NCBI GenBank assembly: GCA_965218715.1
Contig: CBDCLY010000007.1
Coordinates: 7,768 to 71,767 of the forward strand
From: CBDCLY01 sp965218715
Lineage (GTDB): Bacteria; Bacteroidota; Bacteroidia; Flavobacteriales_E; Vicingaceae
Length of the DNA stretch: 64,000 bases
Direction: 5' to 3'
The translations under genes and the position numbers were made by a program. The notes beneath the pieces are model-generated. The model worked only from the letters and a program-made list of their open reading frames with translations. It ran no database searches and was not told the origin of the DNA. This document shows, piece after piece, positions 28,407 through 39,000 of the stretch (position 1 is its first letter; each line of letters starts with the position of its first letter).

Positions 28407-29460
28407 CTGATTTTATTTTTAAGTGGGTCTCTTGAGGAATAATTAATTCAGCCAAAACCGTTTCATTCTCGTCGTTCTGAATATTCAACTTTGCTTTATT
28501 TCCATAAAGAATTTTTAGTCTTTGTATGGTGTTTACCAATCCAAAACCTTTTTCTTTTTCATTGCTTTCTAAGTATTCTCCCGAATTTCTAATACTAAGC
28601 ATTAAGCCATTATCAAAAGGGAAGGCTTTAACTTCAACAATCCCTCCTTTTGGCAGTTTACTAATTCCATGTTTAATCCCATTCTCAACCAGTGTTTGTA
28701 ACATCATTGGCGGAACTAGGAAGTCTTTTATTTTTGGATCAATCTCAAAGTGACTGTTCAATCGTTCTTCAAACCTAGTTTTCTCTAGGTTCAAATAATC
28801 TTCAACCAATTGCAATTCTTCTGATAAGGGAATCAGCTTTTTTCTACCCATTAACATTGAGCTTCTTAAAATATTAGAAAGTCTTGTAATGGATGCTTTT
28901 GCCATGGCAGGATCTTCTTCTACCAAAGCTCTTATTATGTTCATAGAATTGAAAAGAAAGTGTGGGTTAAGCTGGGATTTTAATTTATTCAACTCAATTT
29001 CATTCTTAGTAGCTTGCCACTTCAAGTTTTTTATTTCTTCTTTTCTATAGTTTTGGATGAAATGAAAAAGAAAATAAAACAAGGACCAAAACATAAAAAC
29101 CACCCAAACACTTAAAGCACTTTGAAGCAGTTCTATTGGATTAAATTCAAATCCAAAATTATCGATGATCAAATCAGAGATCAATCGATGGATGATTACA
29201 TAAATTGCACTAATTGCGAAAGACGCGCCAACTAACCTAGGAATTAGCCCTATGATCTTATGTCTTAGCCAATCCAATCTGAGAATTAATTCTCTGTACA
29301 AATGACTTGCAATGATTCCTAAGAGAAATGTGGTGACAAGATGAAGAGTAAATTTTAAACTAATTGGAAATCCATCTAAACTATTTAAGAGCACAAGCAG
29401 GACCACATACAAAGACCAACCAGTAAGTTGTGATAACCAATATAAACGGATTCTAGACAT
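28387..29460 (-). CDS. LytS-type sensor histidine kinase (His_kinase family)
   Basis: A 357-residue membrane kinase. Four hydrophobic helices in the first ~150 residues (LYVVLLVLLNSL; LHLVTTFLLGIIASHLY; LVGASFAISAIYVII; VWVVFMFWSLFYFLF) precede a coiled linker. The phospho-acceptor histidine sits in LKSQLNPHFLFNSMNIIRAL, and the ATPase motif is MMLQTLVENGIKHGIS with EKGFGLVNTIQRL. It should phosphorylate the LytTR regulator encoded next. The signal sensed is unknown. Confidence 0.9.
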   Translation of the reverse strand: MSRIRLYWLSQLTGWSLYVVLLVLLNSLDGFPISLKFTLHLVTTFLLGIIASHLYRELILRLDWLRHKIIGLIPRLVGASFAISAIYVIIHRLISDLIIDNFGFEFNPIELLQSALSVWVVFMFWSLFYFLFHFIQNYRKEEIKNLKWQATKNEIELNKLKSQLNPHFLFNSMNIIRALVEEDPAMAKASITRLSNILRSSMLMGRKKLIPLSEELQLVEDYLNLEKTRFEERLNSHFEIDPKIKDFLVPPMMLQTLVENGIKHGISKLPKGGIVEVKAFPFDNGLMLSIRNSGEYLESNEKEKGFGLVNTIQRLKILYGNKAKLNIQNDENETVLAELIIPQETHLKIKSDESISN

Positions 29461-29651
29461 CTGAGTTTAAACTTGTGATAAGATAGCTAATAGTTCTTTA
29501 TTTTTAACCTAAAAAGAAAGGAGGTTTTCACCCCCTCTCAATCCTGTTTAACATAAAACAACTAATGCTACTGTAGTTATTCAATACTAATTTAATCATG
29601 CAAGCCTTTTTTAAGATGAATAAATACACCAATGGAACATGGCCCTTATCA

Positions 29652-30242
29652 ATGGAAATAAACAACAGGTTCATATTATCCATACTACTTTTCTTTTTCC
29701 TGATGCTGGGAAGTGAGAATCTATTGGGGCAAGCGAGAGAAAGCGCAGATTTTAAGCCACCAAAGGAAAGGAAAAGTAATAAAGGTGGATTTGAGTTTGA
29801 TCCCTCAAACATAGTAGTTGGTGGAAATTTTGGTGCAGCATTTGGCGACATTACAATAGTAGAGGTCTCCCCCACTGTAGGATATCAATTCTCTGATCAC
29901 TATGTTGCAGGTCTAAGTGCGAAGTACATTTATTTTGAAGACCGACAATTTGCTCCTGTTTTCACCTATAAAACAAATGTTTACGGTGGTGGAATATATA
30001 ATCAGTACTATTTCTTGGAAAATTTTATCGCTCATGCAGAATATGAGCTGATCAATAGAGACCATCCATTTGTATTGAACAAACGAATTAATGTTCATGG
30101 AGTTTTTGTTGGAGGTGGTTACCGATCTGGGAATGATGGCTATTTCTTTAGCTTGTTAGTGCTTTACAATTTAAATGATTCACCTGAATCCATCTATCCA
30201 AACCCAAACATTAGAATTGGATTTGGAATTGGATTTAATTAA
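29652..30242 (+). CDS. Outer-membrane beta-barrel protein
   Basis: A protein of about 196 residues from the ATG at 29652. That ATG directly precedes a good signal peptide (MEINNRFILSILLFFFLMLG, ending LLGQ); the frame also opens at 29598. The rest shows alternating strand patterns (NIVVGGNFGAAFGDITIVEV; VGYQFSDHYVAGLSAKYIYF; NIRIGFGIGFN at the very C-terminus), typical of an 8-stranded barrel. Function unknown. It is convergent with mtgA with only 4 bp between the stops. Confidence 0.7.
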   Translation: MEINNRFILSILLFFFLMLGSENLLGQARESADFKPPKERKSNKGGFEFDPSNIVVGGNFGAAFGDITIVEVSPTVGYQFSDHYVAGLSAKYIYFEDRQFAPVFTYKTNVYGGGIYNQYYFLENFIAHAEYELINRDHPFVLNKRINVHGVFVGGGYRSGNDGYFFSLLVLYNLNDSPESIYPNPNIRIGFGIGFN

Positions 30243-30246
30243 ATGC

Positions 30247-30957
30247 CTAATAGTCTTGATAATCATTGGGATACCAATGTCGAACGACCCTGACACCTCC
30301 CAAATTTTTTACTTGTACCAATATCCAATTCTTCTTTCTGAAGGATTTCGCAGGTGGATTTGAAAGTGAGAAAATAATTGGATTGGGCAAAACTGCTGCC
30401 ATAACTGCAGCTTCATTCATGTTCAAGTCAGAAGCCTTCTTTCTAAAATACTTCTGAGCTGCGGCCTCTGCGCCATAAACATTTGGACCCCACTCTACCA
30501 CATTCATGTAGATTTCCATGATTCTTTTCTTGGTCCAAAGCAATTCCATCAAACCAGTAAAATATGCTTCTAAGCCTTTCCTTAAAAAAGTTTTCCCAGG
30601 CCATAGAAATAAGTTCTTGGCCAATTGTTGACTAATGGTACTTGCCCCTCTTAGCTTTCCCCCATTCTTATTGTGGTAAAAGGCATCTTCAATTGCTACT
30701 AAATCAAATCCAGAATGTTTCAAAAACAATTGATCCTCCCCTGCGATAATTGAAATGGGAAGGTGAATGTTAATTTCTTCTATATCTACCCAGGTGTATT
30801 GCAATCCCTCCTCATCGTTTTGTAAGGATTGATGCAACATCATCGTTGAAATAGGCGGATTGATGTATCGATAGGTGAGCACCCAAAGAAAGGTGACCAC
30901 AAGAAAACCAATTGCAAGAAATAAGATGGCTTTAAAAACCTGTTTTAACACTTTCAC
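30247..30957 (-). CDS. mtgA: Monofunctional biosynthetic peptidoglycan transglycosylase
   Basis: A 236-residue GT51 enzyme. An N-terminal helix (residues ~9-30) anchors it. The catalytic region reads IIAGEDQLFLKHSGFDLVAIE (essential Glu in EDQ.F), GASTISQQLAKNLFLWPG, RKGLEAYFTGLMELLWTKKRIMEIYMNVVEWG and AAAQKYFRKKASDLNMNEAAVMAA. There is no transpeptidase domain, and the length matches MtgA. It polymerises lipid II glycan chains at the inner membrane. Confidence 0.93.
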   Translation of the reverse strand: MKVLKQVFKAILFLAIGFLVVTFLWVLTYRYINPPISTMMLHQSLQNDEEGLQYTWVDIEEINIHLPISIIAGEDQLFLKHSGFDLVAIEDAFYHNKNGGKLRGASTISQQLAKNLFLWPGKTFLRKGLEAYFTGLMELLWTKKRIMEIYMNVVEWGPNVYGAEAAAQKYFRKKASDLNMNEAAVMAAVLPNPIIFSLSNPPAKSFRKKNWILVQVKNLGGVRVVRHWYPNDYQDY

Positions 30958-31046
30958 AATTCACCAATCAAATAAAAATTTCAATTGCTTAAAATTATAA
31001 AATTGAAGAACACAAAATTGCTTTAAACAAAGTTTAGCCTAAATTC

Positions 31047-32636
31047 CTATCCCAAAATAGTTACTGGGTTCTCAATGTAAGTCTTGAAAGTATTTAAAAA
31101 TTCGGCCCCAGAAGCGCCATCAACTACTCTATGATCACAAGAAAGTGTTACCTTCATTCTTTGCCCTACAGCCAATTCTCCATTTTTAACTACAGGTGTC
31201 TCACGAATTGCTCCAACTGCAAGTATGCAAGCATTTGGAGGGTTGATAATTGCAGTGAACTCCTCTATCCCAAACATTCCTAAATTACTAATAGAGAAAG
31301 TACTTCCTTCCCAATCTTGAGGTTGTAATTTTTTCTCTCTTGCTCTTTTAGCAAAATCTTTAACTTCTGAAGTAATCTGGCTCAATTGTTTGGTATCTGC
31401 ATTTCTTACAACTGGCACTAACAATCCATCCTCAACAGCCACTGCAACGCCAACGTGTACATCATGATGGGTAGTTATGTGATCGTCTTGCCAAGAAGAA
31501 TTTACTTGGGGGTGTTTTTTTAATGCTGCAGCTGCAGCTTTAATTACTAAATCATTAAATGAAACTTTAGTATCCGGCATAGCGTTGATGGCCTTTCTAG
31601 CTTCCATCGCATTTTCCATGGCTAAATCTATCGTTAAATAGAAATGAGGAGCAGAAAATTTACTTTCTCCTAAACGTTTTGCAATTGTTTTTCTCATTTG
31701 AGAAACAGGGACATCTTCAGACCCATGACTTGCTGCACTTGCAGAAGCAGAACCTAGCTGCGAAACAGGAACAAAGTTCTCGATGTCTCTTTTTATTATT
31801 CTTCCACCATCTCCAGAACCAGAAACCTGATTCGGGTCGATGTTTTTCTCTTTTGCCATTTTTTGAGCCAATGGTGAGATCATCAATCTACCATTCGACT
31901 TGGTTGAGCTGACTGGCGCTTTTGCAGGAATTGCAGTTGCTGTCTTCTTTTCTTCTTGAATAACGTTCTCTTCTGGCTGGCTGACTCCTTGACTTTGGCC
32001 TTGCTCAGCAGATTTAATCAATAAAGAAAAATCAGTTCCTTCTTCCCCTATAATCGCAAGTAAACTATCTACTTCAGCAGAATTTCCTGCTTCTACGGCT
32101 TGATGCAATAATACGCCATCTTCAAATGACTCAAATTCCATAGTGGCTTTATCCGTTTCAATTTCTGCTAAAATTTCCCCGGATTCTACTTTATCTCCAA
32201 CATTCTTATGCCAAGCCGCAACAGTGCCTTCTGTCATGGTATCACTTAATTTCGGCATTTTTACAATTGTGGCCGGAATCGAAGAAGTATCAATAAGCTC
32301 TTGTTTCACAGGTTCAGTAGGACTGGACTTTATCTCAGCACCATTAGGACTTTCGATTTCCTTAGATTGGCCATTTATCAGTGCAGAAAAATCTTCCCCT
32401 TTTTTCCCTACAATTGCCAACACAGAATCAATAGCAGCAGATCCGCCTTCTAATACACCATGATGTAAAATCACACCTTCTTGAAAGGATTCGTATTCCA
32501 TGGTGGCCTTATCCGTTTCAATTTCTGCTAACAAATCTCCTTCTAAAACTGTATCTCCAACTTGTTTGTGCCACTTTGCTACAACACCTTCTTCCATGGT
32601 GTCACTTAACTTGGGCATTTTAATAATTTCAGCCAT
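31047..32636 (-). CDS. Pyruvate dehydrogenase E2, dihydrolipoamide acetyltransferase
   Basis: A 529-residue E2 with two lipoyl domains, each carrying the lipoylation motif ETDKATME (near residues 42 and 165). A peripheral-subunit binding domain follows (SPLAQKMAKEKNIDPNQVSG, ~255), then the acetyltransferase core with the catalytic SCDHRVVDGASGAEFL at the C-terminus. It transfers the acetyl group to CoA in the pyruvate dehydrogenase complex. It lies 16 bp after the E1-alpha gene in one operon; E1-beta is not in the window. Confidence 0.93.
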   Translation of the reverse strand: MAEIIKMPKLSDTMEEGVVAKWHKQVGDTVLEGDLLAEIETDKATMEYESFQEGVILHHGVLEGGSAAIDSVLAIVGKKGEDFSALINGQSKEIESPNGAEIKSSPTEPVKQELIDTSSIPATIVKMPKLSDTMTEGTVAAWHKNVGDKVESGEILAEIETDKATMEFESFEDGVLLHQAVEAGNSAEVDSLLAIIGEEGTDFSLLIKSAEQGQSQGVSQPEENVIQEEKKTATAIPAKAPVSSTKSNGRLMISPLAQKMAKEKNIDPNQVSGSGDGGRIIKRDIENFVPVSQLGSASASAASHGSEDVPVSQMRKTIAKRLGESKFSAPHFYLTIDLAMENAMEARKAINAMPDTKVSFNDLVIKAAAAALKKHPQVNSSWQDDHITTHHDVHVGVAVAVEDGLLVPVVRNADTKQLSQITSEVKDFAKRAREKKLQPQDWEGSTFSISNLGMFGIEEFTAIINPPNACILAVGAIRETPVVKNGELAVGQRMKVTLSCDHRVVDGASGAEFLNTFKTYIENPVTILG

Positions 32637-32652
32637 AATGCTATTCCTGTTT

Positions 32653-33693
32653 TTAATCTAGGATAAATGGATAATCTTCTTGTTGATAAACTTCAGTATA
32701 CAAGTCAGCTGGATCTGGAAATGGTGAATCTTCAGAAAACTTAACAGATTCAGCAACACTTGCCTTTACTCTATCTTGAATTGCCTTAATTTCTGCATCA
32801 CTAGCAAAACCAAATTCCTTTATTTTACCTAAGGCATTTTCGATTGGATCGATTTGCTTATAATCCTCCAATTCTTCTTTTGTTCTGTATTTTGCAGGGT
32901 CCGACATAGAGTGTCCCTTGTACCGATAGGTTCTCATTTCAAGTAAAGTTGGACCTTCTCCAGCTCTTCCTCTCTCAACTGCTCTAGCTATTGCTTCATG
33001 AACAGGCTCACATGCCATTCCATCAACTTGCTCTTTAGGCATGTGAAAAGCATCAGCCAAATCACATAGATCAGTAACATTTGAAACCCGATCTACGGCA
33101 GTACCCATTGCATACTGATTGTTTTCAATAATGAAAATTACTGGCAACTTCCAATTCATCGCCATATTCAACGCTTCATGAAAAGCACCTTGTCGAACTG
33201 CTCCATCTCCCATGTAACATAAAGTCACATTATCATTTCCTTTGTATTTATCTGCAAAAGCTATTCCTGCGCCTAATGGAACTTGGCCTCCAACTATTCC
33301 ATGTCCGCCAAAGAAATTTAAATCTTTATCAAACATGTGCATTGAGCCACCTTTGCCTTTACTGCAACCAGTAGCTTTTCCATATAATTCTGCCATAACG
33401 AACTTTGGATCCATCCCTAATCCTATTGGATGAGCATGATCTCGATAGGCAGTAATCATGTTATCACTTGGTTTGGTAGCAGAAACTGCACCAGCAACCA
33501 AAGCTTCTTGTCCTATATACAAATGACAGAAACCTCTTATCTTTTGTTGAATATAGAGTTGGCCTGCTTTTTCCTCAAACTTACGCATGAGTAACATGGA
33601 CTCATACCACTTTAAATAAACCGCTTTTGTAAAAGGGCTTGACTTCTTTGCTGCACGTTTTTTAGTGCTAGGCTTTGTTGCTGTATTTGCCAT
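32653..33693 (-). CDS. pdhA: Pyruvate dehydrogenase E1 component, alpha subunit
   Basis: A 346-residue ThDP enzyme subunit. The N-terminus has a short Lys-rich leader. Motifs include RKFEEKAGQLYIQQKIRGFCHL, the ThDP/Mg motif YMGDGAVRQGAFHEALNMA ending IIENNQYAMGT, and the phospho-loop-like YRYKGHSMSDPAKYRTKEEL. It decarboxylates pyruvate and passes the acetyl group to the E2 lipoyl arms. It is first in the pdhA-E2 pair. A TAAATTTG element at 33713-33720 lies about 20 bp before the ATG. Confidence 0.95.
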   Translation of the reverse strand: MANTATKPSTKKRAAKKSSPFTKAVYLKWYESMLLMRKFEEKAGQLYIQQKIRGFCHLYIGQEALVAGAVSATKPSDNMITAYRDHAHPIGLGMDPKFVMAELYGKATGCSKGKGGSMHMFDKDLNFFGGHGIVGGQVPLGAGIAFADKYKGNDNVTLCYMGDGAVRQGAFHEALNMAMNWKLPVIFIIENNQYAMGTAVDRVSNVTDLCDLADAFHMPKEQVDGMACEPVHEAIARAVERGRAGEGPTLLEMRTYRYKGHSMSDPAKYRTKEELEDYKQIDPIENALGKIKEFGFASDAEIKAIQDRVKASVAESVKFSEDSPFPDPADLYTEVYQQEDYPFILD

Positions 33694-33712
33694 AGATTTT
33701 AATAATGGAAAA

Positions 33713-33720
33713 CAAATTTA
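33713..33720 (-). promoter_or_regulatory. -7 promoter element of pdhA
   Basis: TAAATTTG on the minus strand matches TAnnTTTG about 20 bp before the pdhA ATG. No TTG is found at the usual 19-bp distance, so only the -7 half is supported. Confidence 0.4.
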
Positions 33721-33750
33721 GTTATTAATGGAATATGAATGAAACTCCCT

Positions 33751-34236
33751 TTATTTTTTCAAATTAGACAATTGGAAGGAGAAAGGCAATAAGCTCTCAA
33801 GCTCATCAAACTCCCACACCTCTTGATTTCTGTTCATTAACAAAACTCGAATGGCTTGATTTTGTTTTTGTTCGTACTCACTTATTGCTTGTCGACATGC
33901 ACCACAAGGTGATACTATTCCGCCAGAATCATTCATTTTCTTTGCATAAATACCAATTGCTTTTACAGCAACATCTGGATAATTTGCCCCCGCATAAAAT
34001 ATAGCCACCCTTTCGGCACATAAGCCAGATGGGTAAGCCGCATTCTCCTGGTTATTACCACTAATCACCTCTCCGTTTTCAAGTAAAACAGCTGCCCCAA
34101 CCTGAAAGTCAGAATAGGGTGCATATGCTTGGTCTGCTATTTTAACTGCCGCTGATAATATTGAAGTTCCCTCTTCATCAATTTCGTTTAAATCATTGTG
34201 ATAGGTATATTGAACTATTAATTCCTTTTTAGCCAT
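33751..34236 (-). CDS. cdd: Cytidine deaminase
   Basis: A 161-residue enzyme. The zinc site is complete: NAAYPSGLCAERVAIFYA (Cys-Ala-Glu) and SPCGACRQAISEYE (PCxxC). AYAPYSDFQVGAAVLLENGE is the N-terminal family mark. It deaminates cytidine and deoxycytidine for pyrimidine salvage. It is followed on the same strand by pdhA after 57 bp and preceded by ispF with 28 bp. Confidence 0.95.
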   Translation of the reverse strand: MAKKELIVQYTYHNDLNEIDEEGTSILSAAVKIADQAYAPYSDFQVGAAVLLENGEVISGNNQENAAYPSGLCAERVAIFYAGANYPDVAVKAIGIYAKKMNDSGGIVSPCGACRQAISEYEQKQNQAIRVLLMNRNQEVWEFDELESLLPFSFQLSNLKK

Positions 34237-34264
34237 AATTTACTTTTTTGTAAGGTAATTGGGG

Positions 34265-34744
34265 CTACTCTTTTATGAGTAGGACCGTTGCATAGGCTGC
34301 AACACCTGCCTCAGAGCCAACAAAACCCAATTTTTCTGTTGTTGTCGCCTTTATGGAAAGGTCATCTTCTGAAATTTCCATGCAATTGGCTAAACAAGAT
34401 ACCATTGTTGGAATGTAAGGATTTAATTTCGGAAGTTCTAGGGCTACAGTAGAATCAATATTCGAAATGGAATAACCATGTTCTCGAATAATCTTCATGA
34501 CTTCCTTTAGTAATATTTTACTATCGATTCCTTTGTAACTATCATCACTGGGTGGAAAGTGAAACCCAATATCACGAAGATTCGCTGCTCCTAAAAGGGC
34601 ATCACAGATGGTATGAATTAATACATCTGCATCTGAATGTCCAATTGCTCCTGAATGATGATCCACCTGGATGCCACCAATAAAAAATTTGGCTCCAGCT
34701 TGAAGTTGATGAACATCATATCCAAAACCGACTCGAATTTTCAC
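34265..34744 (-). CDS. ispF: 2-C-methyl-D-erythritol 2,4-cyclodiphosphate synthase
   Basis: A 159-residue MEP-pathway enzyme of normal length. The metal-binding GFGYDVHQL (Asp, His) opens the protein, followed by GHSDADVLIHTICDALLGAA and the C-terminal TTEKLGFVGSEAG. It makes the cyclodiphosphate intermediate of isoprenoid synthesis. Its ATG abuts the porV stop, so porV, ispF and cdd are probably one transcript. Confidence 0.96.
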   Translation of the reverse strand: MKIRVGFGYDVHQLQAGAKFFIGGIQVDHHSGAIGHSDADVLIHTICDALLGAANLRDIGFHFPPSDDSYKGIDSKILLKEVMKIIREHGYSISNIDSTVALELPKLNPYIPTMVSCLANCMEISEDDLSIKATTTEKLGFVGSEAGVAAYATVLLIKE

Positions 34745-36031
34745 TTATTCTTCTTCGTTTTGAGCATTAAAGTCTTCGAAATTAAACTTCAAAGAAAAAC
34801 GGAAGGTGTTGGCCAATGGATTCTGTTGAGCATTACCAACTAGATAAGAAGCATCAAAGGCAAAAACTGATAATTTAAAACCAAAACCAACGGTGAGGTA
34901 CTGTCGATTTCCTTTCAATGGGTTCTCATAAAAATAACCGAAACGAACCGCCAATTGCTGATCATACCAATACTCCATTCCCGCAGAATAGGTTAACTCA
35001 CTTAACTCTTCCTTAGTGATGCTTCCCTTTTCAATTGTAGCATTTCCTGCAGCATCCACATCCGTAACAATTCCTGGAGCATCAGTAAAAGAACCGAAAA
35101 TTCCACTAGCAACACTCACATTAGGACTCTGTCCTGCAACAATAATCGGATCTCCATTCGCGTCGGTAACAACTGTTCCTGTACCATCAGTAAGGTATAC
35201 TGGAGGAGTGGGCACTAAAAGTTTATTTACGTCAACTAAAACAGTTAAACTATTGTAATCATCAAAGTCAAGAGTTAAGGAAGGACCTATTCTTAGATTG
35301 GTTGGTAAAAAATCATTTTCCGCATTGTCAGTGTAAGACATTTTTGCTCCTATGTTCGAAATATTGAAACCAGCTCTTAAGGTGGCATCGTAGCCCCCAA
35401 TTTCCAACTCATCATTTTGGTAAAACATAGAGACATCAGCAGCCACGGACCTTCCAGGTCGTGTATCCGTATTATCAACAGTAATACCATTTGTTAAATT
35501 GGAATTGATGTAACGCAATCCCATTCCAAAAGACAATTGCCTAGACAATTGCATTGCATAAGCAACGTCTAAAGACCATTCATTGGGTTTAAATGTTCCA
35601 ATTGGGTTGTTAAATTGATCGGTAAAATTGATTTCACCAAGAGAAAAATACCTTAAGGACATTCCAAATGTTGAAATCCGGTTGATTCTATAATGACCAG
35701 ACAAGTATGACAAACTAATGTCTCCAACTAAATTTCTTAACCAAGGCGAATAGGTAATGGATGCTCCTGCTTTTTCTTCTAAAAAAGCCAATTTTGCCGG
35801 ATTCCAATGAATGCTATTCGCATCTGGAGAGGTTGAAACCCCCGCATCTCCTAAAGAACCTCCACGAGAATCTGGAGAGATTAGCAAAAATGGAACGGCG
35901 GTAGTAATTGTGTTTAATTGCAATTCGTCTTGCACATTATTCACATTTACAGTGTTTTGCGCGCTCAATTGAGTAATTGAGGCAATGAATATAAGTATGA
36001 ATAATTGGGCTATTCCTTGTTTAAAAGTCAC
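34745..36031 (-). CDS. porV: T9SS outer-membrane protein PorV (LptO)
   Basis: A 428-residue barrel with a signal peptide (residues 1-24, ending TQLSAQ). The PorV start motif AVPFLLISPDSRGGSLGDAGVSTSPDANSIHWNPAKLAFLE is present in shorter runs, followed by FadL-like strands (AGASITYSPWLRN; SFGMGLRYINSN) and an aromatic C-terminal strand (NTFRFSLKFNFEDF). PorV is the outer-membrane shuttle that carries T9SS cargo to the PorU attachment complex. It is next to porU, on the same strand, 63 bp after it. Confidence 0.92.
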   Translation of the reverse strand: MTFKQGIAQLFILIFIASITQLSAQNTVNVNNVQDELQLNTITTAVPFLLISPDSRGGSLGDAGVSTSPDANSIHWNPAKLAFLEEKAGASITYSPWLRNLVGDISLSYLSGHYRINRISTFGMSLRYFSLGEINFTDQFNNPIGTFKPNEWSLDVAYAMQLSRQLSFGMGLRYINSNLTNGITVDNTDTRPGRSVAADVSMFYQNDELEIGGYDATLRAGFNISNIGAKMSYTDNAENDFLPTNLRIGPSLTLDFDDYNSLTVLVDVNKLLVPTPPVYLTDGTGTVVTDANGDPIIVAGQSPNVSVASGIFGSFTDAPGIVTDVDAAGNATIEKGSITKEELSELTYSAGMEYWYDQQLAVRFGYFYENPLKGNRQYLTVGFGFKLSVFAFDASYLVGNAQQNPLANTFRFSLKFNFEDFNAQNEEE

Positions 36032-36051
36032 ACTGTTTTTTTTTGGGATTA

Positions 36052-36059
36052 CAAATATA
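36052..36059 (-). promoter_or_regulatory. -7 promoter element of porV
   Basis: TATATTTG on the minus strand, about 20 bp before the porV ATG in the gap after porU. It suggests that porV can be transcribed on its own. No -33 TTG is seen at 19 bp spacing. Confidence 0.45.
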
Positions 36060-36094
36060 ATAATTTCACCTGCCTTGTTGACCAGTATACTTGC

Positions 36095-39000
36095 TTATAA
36101 AATGACGAGTTTTTCTATTTTTTCTGTTAGGGAACCATTTCTAGAACGAACTTGGAGTTTATAGACGTAAACTCCTTTTCCAATTCGATCACCAAAATCA
36201 TCCCGTCCATTCCAAACGAGGTCTCTTGATAAAAAGCCATCATTTACAATAACTTGATTAATGGATTTAACCAATTTTCCAGAGACCGTAAATACCTGCA
36301 ATTTAACATCCATCGGTATTCCTGGTTGGTTGTGTTGAAAGATGAACTCTGTTCTTGTAGTAAAGGGATTTGGGTAATTTACTAAATTGTTAATCTGGAT
36401 GTCTTTTGCCATCACTACATTGAACTCAATTCTTTTTTCAGAAGAGTTATTTGCATTGTCCCATGCTTTTATCGACAAAGTATGAGTCCCTTCACTTAAG
36501 CCACTTAATGGATAGCTAACCGTCCCTTTTTTATAATCATCAGTAGCAGATTCATAATAATCATTTAAGATAATTGCCTGCTCAGTATTGTCATCTATAA
36601 CAGCCACCAAATCATGTCCAATTCCATTACCAACCGTATTAATCCCTTGTTCATCAAATAAATTAGCAACTAAGTATGGATTTTCATCTGTAATTCCGCC
36701 ATAAATAAAGGTCTCATCGTTCATGAAAATTTCCATTTCTGGGCCTTGATCATCTCCAGCAAAACTTGGATCACTGCCTCCTATGATGAATTGATCTGTG
36801 AAACCATTTCCATCTTCTATCCCATTCTCAGTATAATAAGTAATCTTTCCTTTTCCAAAGCTATAAGAGATGTCTTTGGGCACTATAAACTCAAACTGGA
36901 ATGTGCCATTATTAACACTAGCCTTTCCCTTAAATATCTTACTGTCTCTTAGTTGAAAATTAAAAACTCCACCACCATCATTATTTAATGACTTTTTATC
37001 TTCCAATTTATCATAAACCGTTGGATAAAGAAACCCATTAAAATCATTTAAAAGGTTTCCGTTTAAGTCTTCAATCCGGCCAGAAATAGTCGCTTTAGAT
37101 AGTGCTTTTAAGGTATCCACTTGTGCAATAGGCACCCCATTTATCATTGTTGTCACCACGTTGTACTTTGGCGCTGCAATTTGAACAGCAGGATCTCCGA
37201 GCAGCGAAAAATTTCTAGTATTTCCCTGAGTCGCATTGGCATTTTTTACTTCAAGCATGATGTCACCTAAGCGCAATACCTCTCCATCGGCATCTCTATC
37301 AAATACGCGATTATAGAAACTTTGATTGAGGTAATAATTCGGACTAGAATAAACCAATCGAGTAGTGGTTAGCAAGCCTATTCCTCCTCCTTTTTCATTC
37401 AACAAAACCAATTCCCCTGCTGAAGTTCTTAGAGGGTCATCGAATCGACTAAACTCACAAGTTGCTGTTACAAATAAAGCTTGCCTTTGAATGTTTGTCC
37501 AACTAGTTATCGTTGCAATGTCAAGTACTCTTTCTCCTGCCCAACCAGTTTCACCGCCATGCCCAGTATAATTCATAATCAAAGTTCCTTCTTGAACAGT
37601 TCGTTTAATGTCATCATAGGCTTGTGGATATCGAGGCCCTGTTGAGGTGGAAACTTGGGCATAAGCATCTAGGAATATTTTTGAAATATCATGATCCTTG
37701 TTATTGTTTTCAAGGATTGCGGCCAATTGATTCGATTGAGACATGTGTGTAACTCCATCTTGGTCGTCGCCTACAAATGTGACTTTGTTCCTCCAATCAG
37801 CTAAGGTATTTCCTTGACTATATGCTTTTATCTTATTTACAACACCTTGGGCTTCTTCTGCGGTTTGAACAGGTAAACGCCCTACTCCAACATCCATCTT
37901 TTCTGGGTCAGTATTGGAAAACTTCCATTCCCCTTCGGAATCATCCAACAAAGCAAAATAATCATCGGAAACATAGGATGAAACTGGCTGCAATGAGTTC
38001 CGAGATTGGTAGGAAATTACATAGTTTGTATTTCCATTGATTCTGTCTTTAAAATCATATGACCCATCTCCAATTATTAATAAATACTTTGGTAAATCAT
38101 TGAGTCCTGCTCTATCATAAAACATTTTCATAAATGTTCTAATGGCAACTGGGTCTTGCGAACCGCTTGAAAATTCATTATAAATCTGATTGGGAGTAAC
38201 AACATGAACCCCTAAACCTTCTTGCCGGTGAAAACTGGCCAATTCATTTGCTTGACTTAGAAAGTTGGGATGACTTACAATAACCATGTCTGTTTGAGCC
38301 AATCCATGTAAGTCTTGATTGGCAACTCTTCCTTTACCAAATATGTTAATTGAATCTGGAGAGTTAAAGGCAACAAATTCGCGCAATTTGGAATTGTCTG
38401 CAATAAAACTCCTGGTGTTTCCAGTTAGTTCTAGTGTTTTTTCTTGAATGTTTTCAATATCACTTATGTCCCAAACTTTAATGTTTGAATTGGAAGCAAT
38501 ATTGTATCGACTATACAAGCCACTGTTAATAGAGTTAATGTCTCTGAAGAAAACCTGTTGACCAGACATGGTCAAATTTCTCCTCACATTTAAACTGATG
38601 TAATTCAACCAAGCCTTTGCAACGGCCTGTGGTTTAGCATAAGTTAGTTTAATGTCTACTAAATTGTCGTTCGGACTAAAATCATAATAATTTCTAGACG
38701 TTCTAGCAAATCCCGTTACGTAGTTAGTTAAAACTGTGGAACCATATGATTGTGTAAAAGATTGATTGTCAAGCACAACATTCATCTGACTGACCACCCC
38801 GGCTCTAGCAGCAGCGCTTAATTCTACTTTGCCTTGACTTGAAAGATCAATGTTTGGGAATTCAAAGCGGTAATCATAAACCAATTGACCTTCGAACACT
38901 TCACCAAACCATAATTGACCTGATTTGATTAAATTCAATTGATCCAACTCATGTACTTGATAATCATCGAAAGTATTGATGTCGTTTGCAACCACAGCTG

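Noticed and set aside
31679..32463. Plus-strand open frames opposite the pyruvate dehydrogenase E2 gene
   Set aside because: They are antisense shadows of a well-conserved coding region and have no independent signals.
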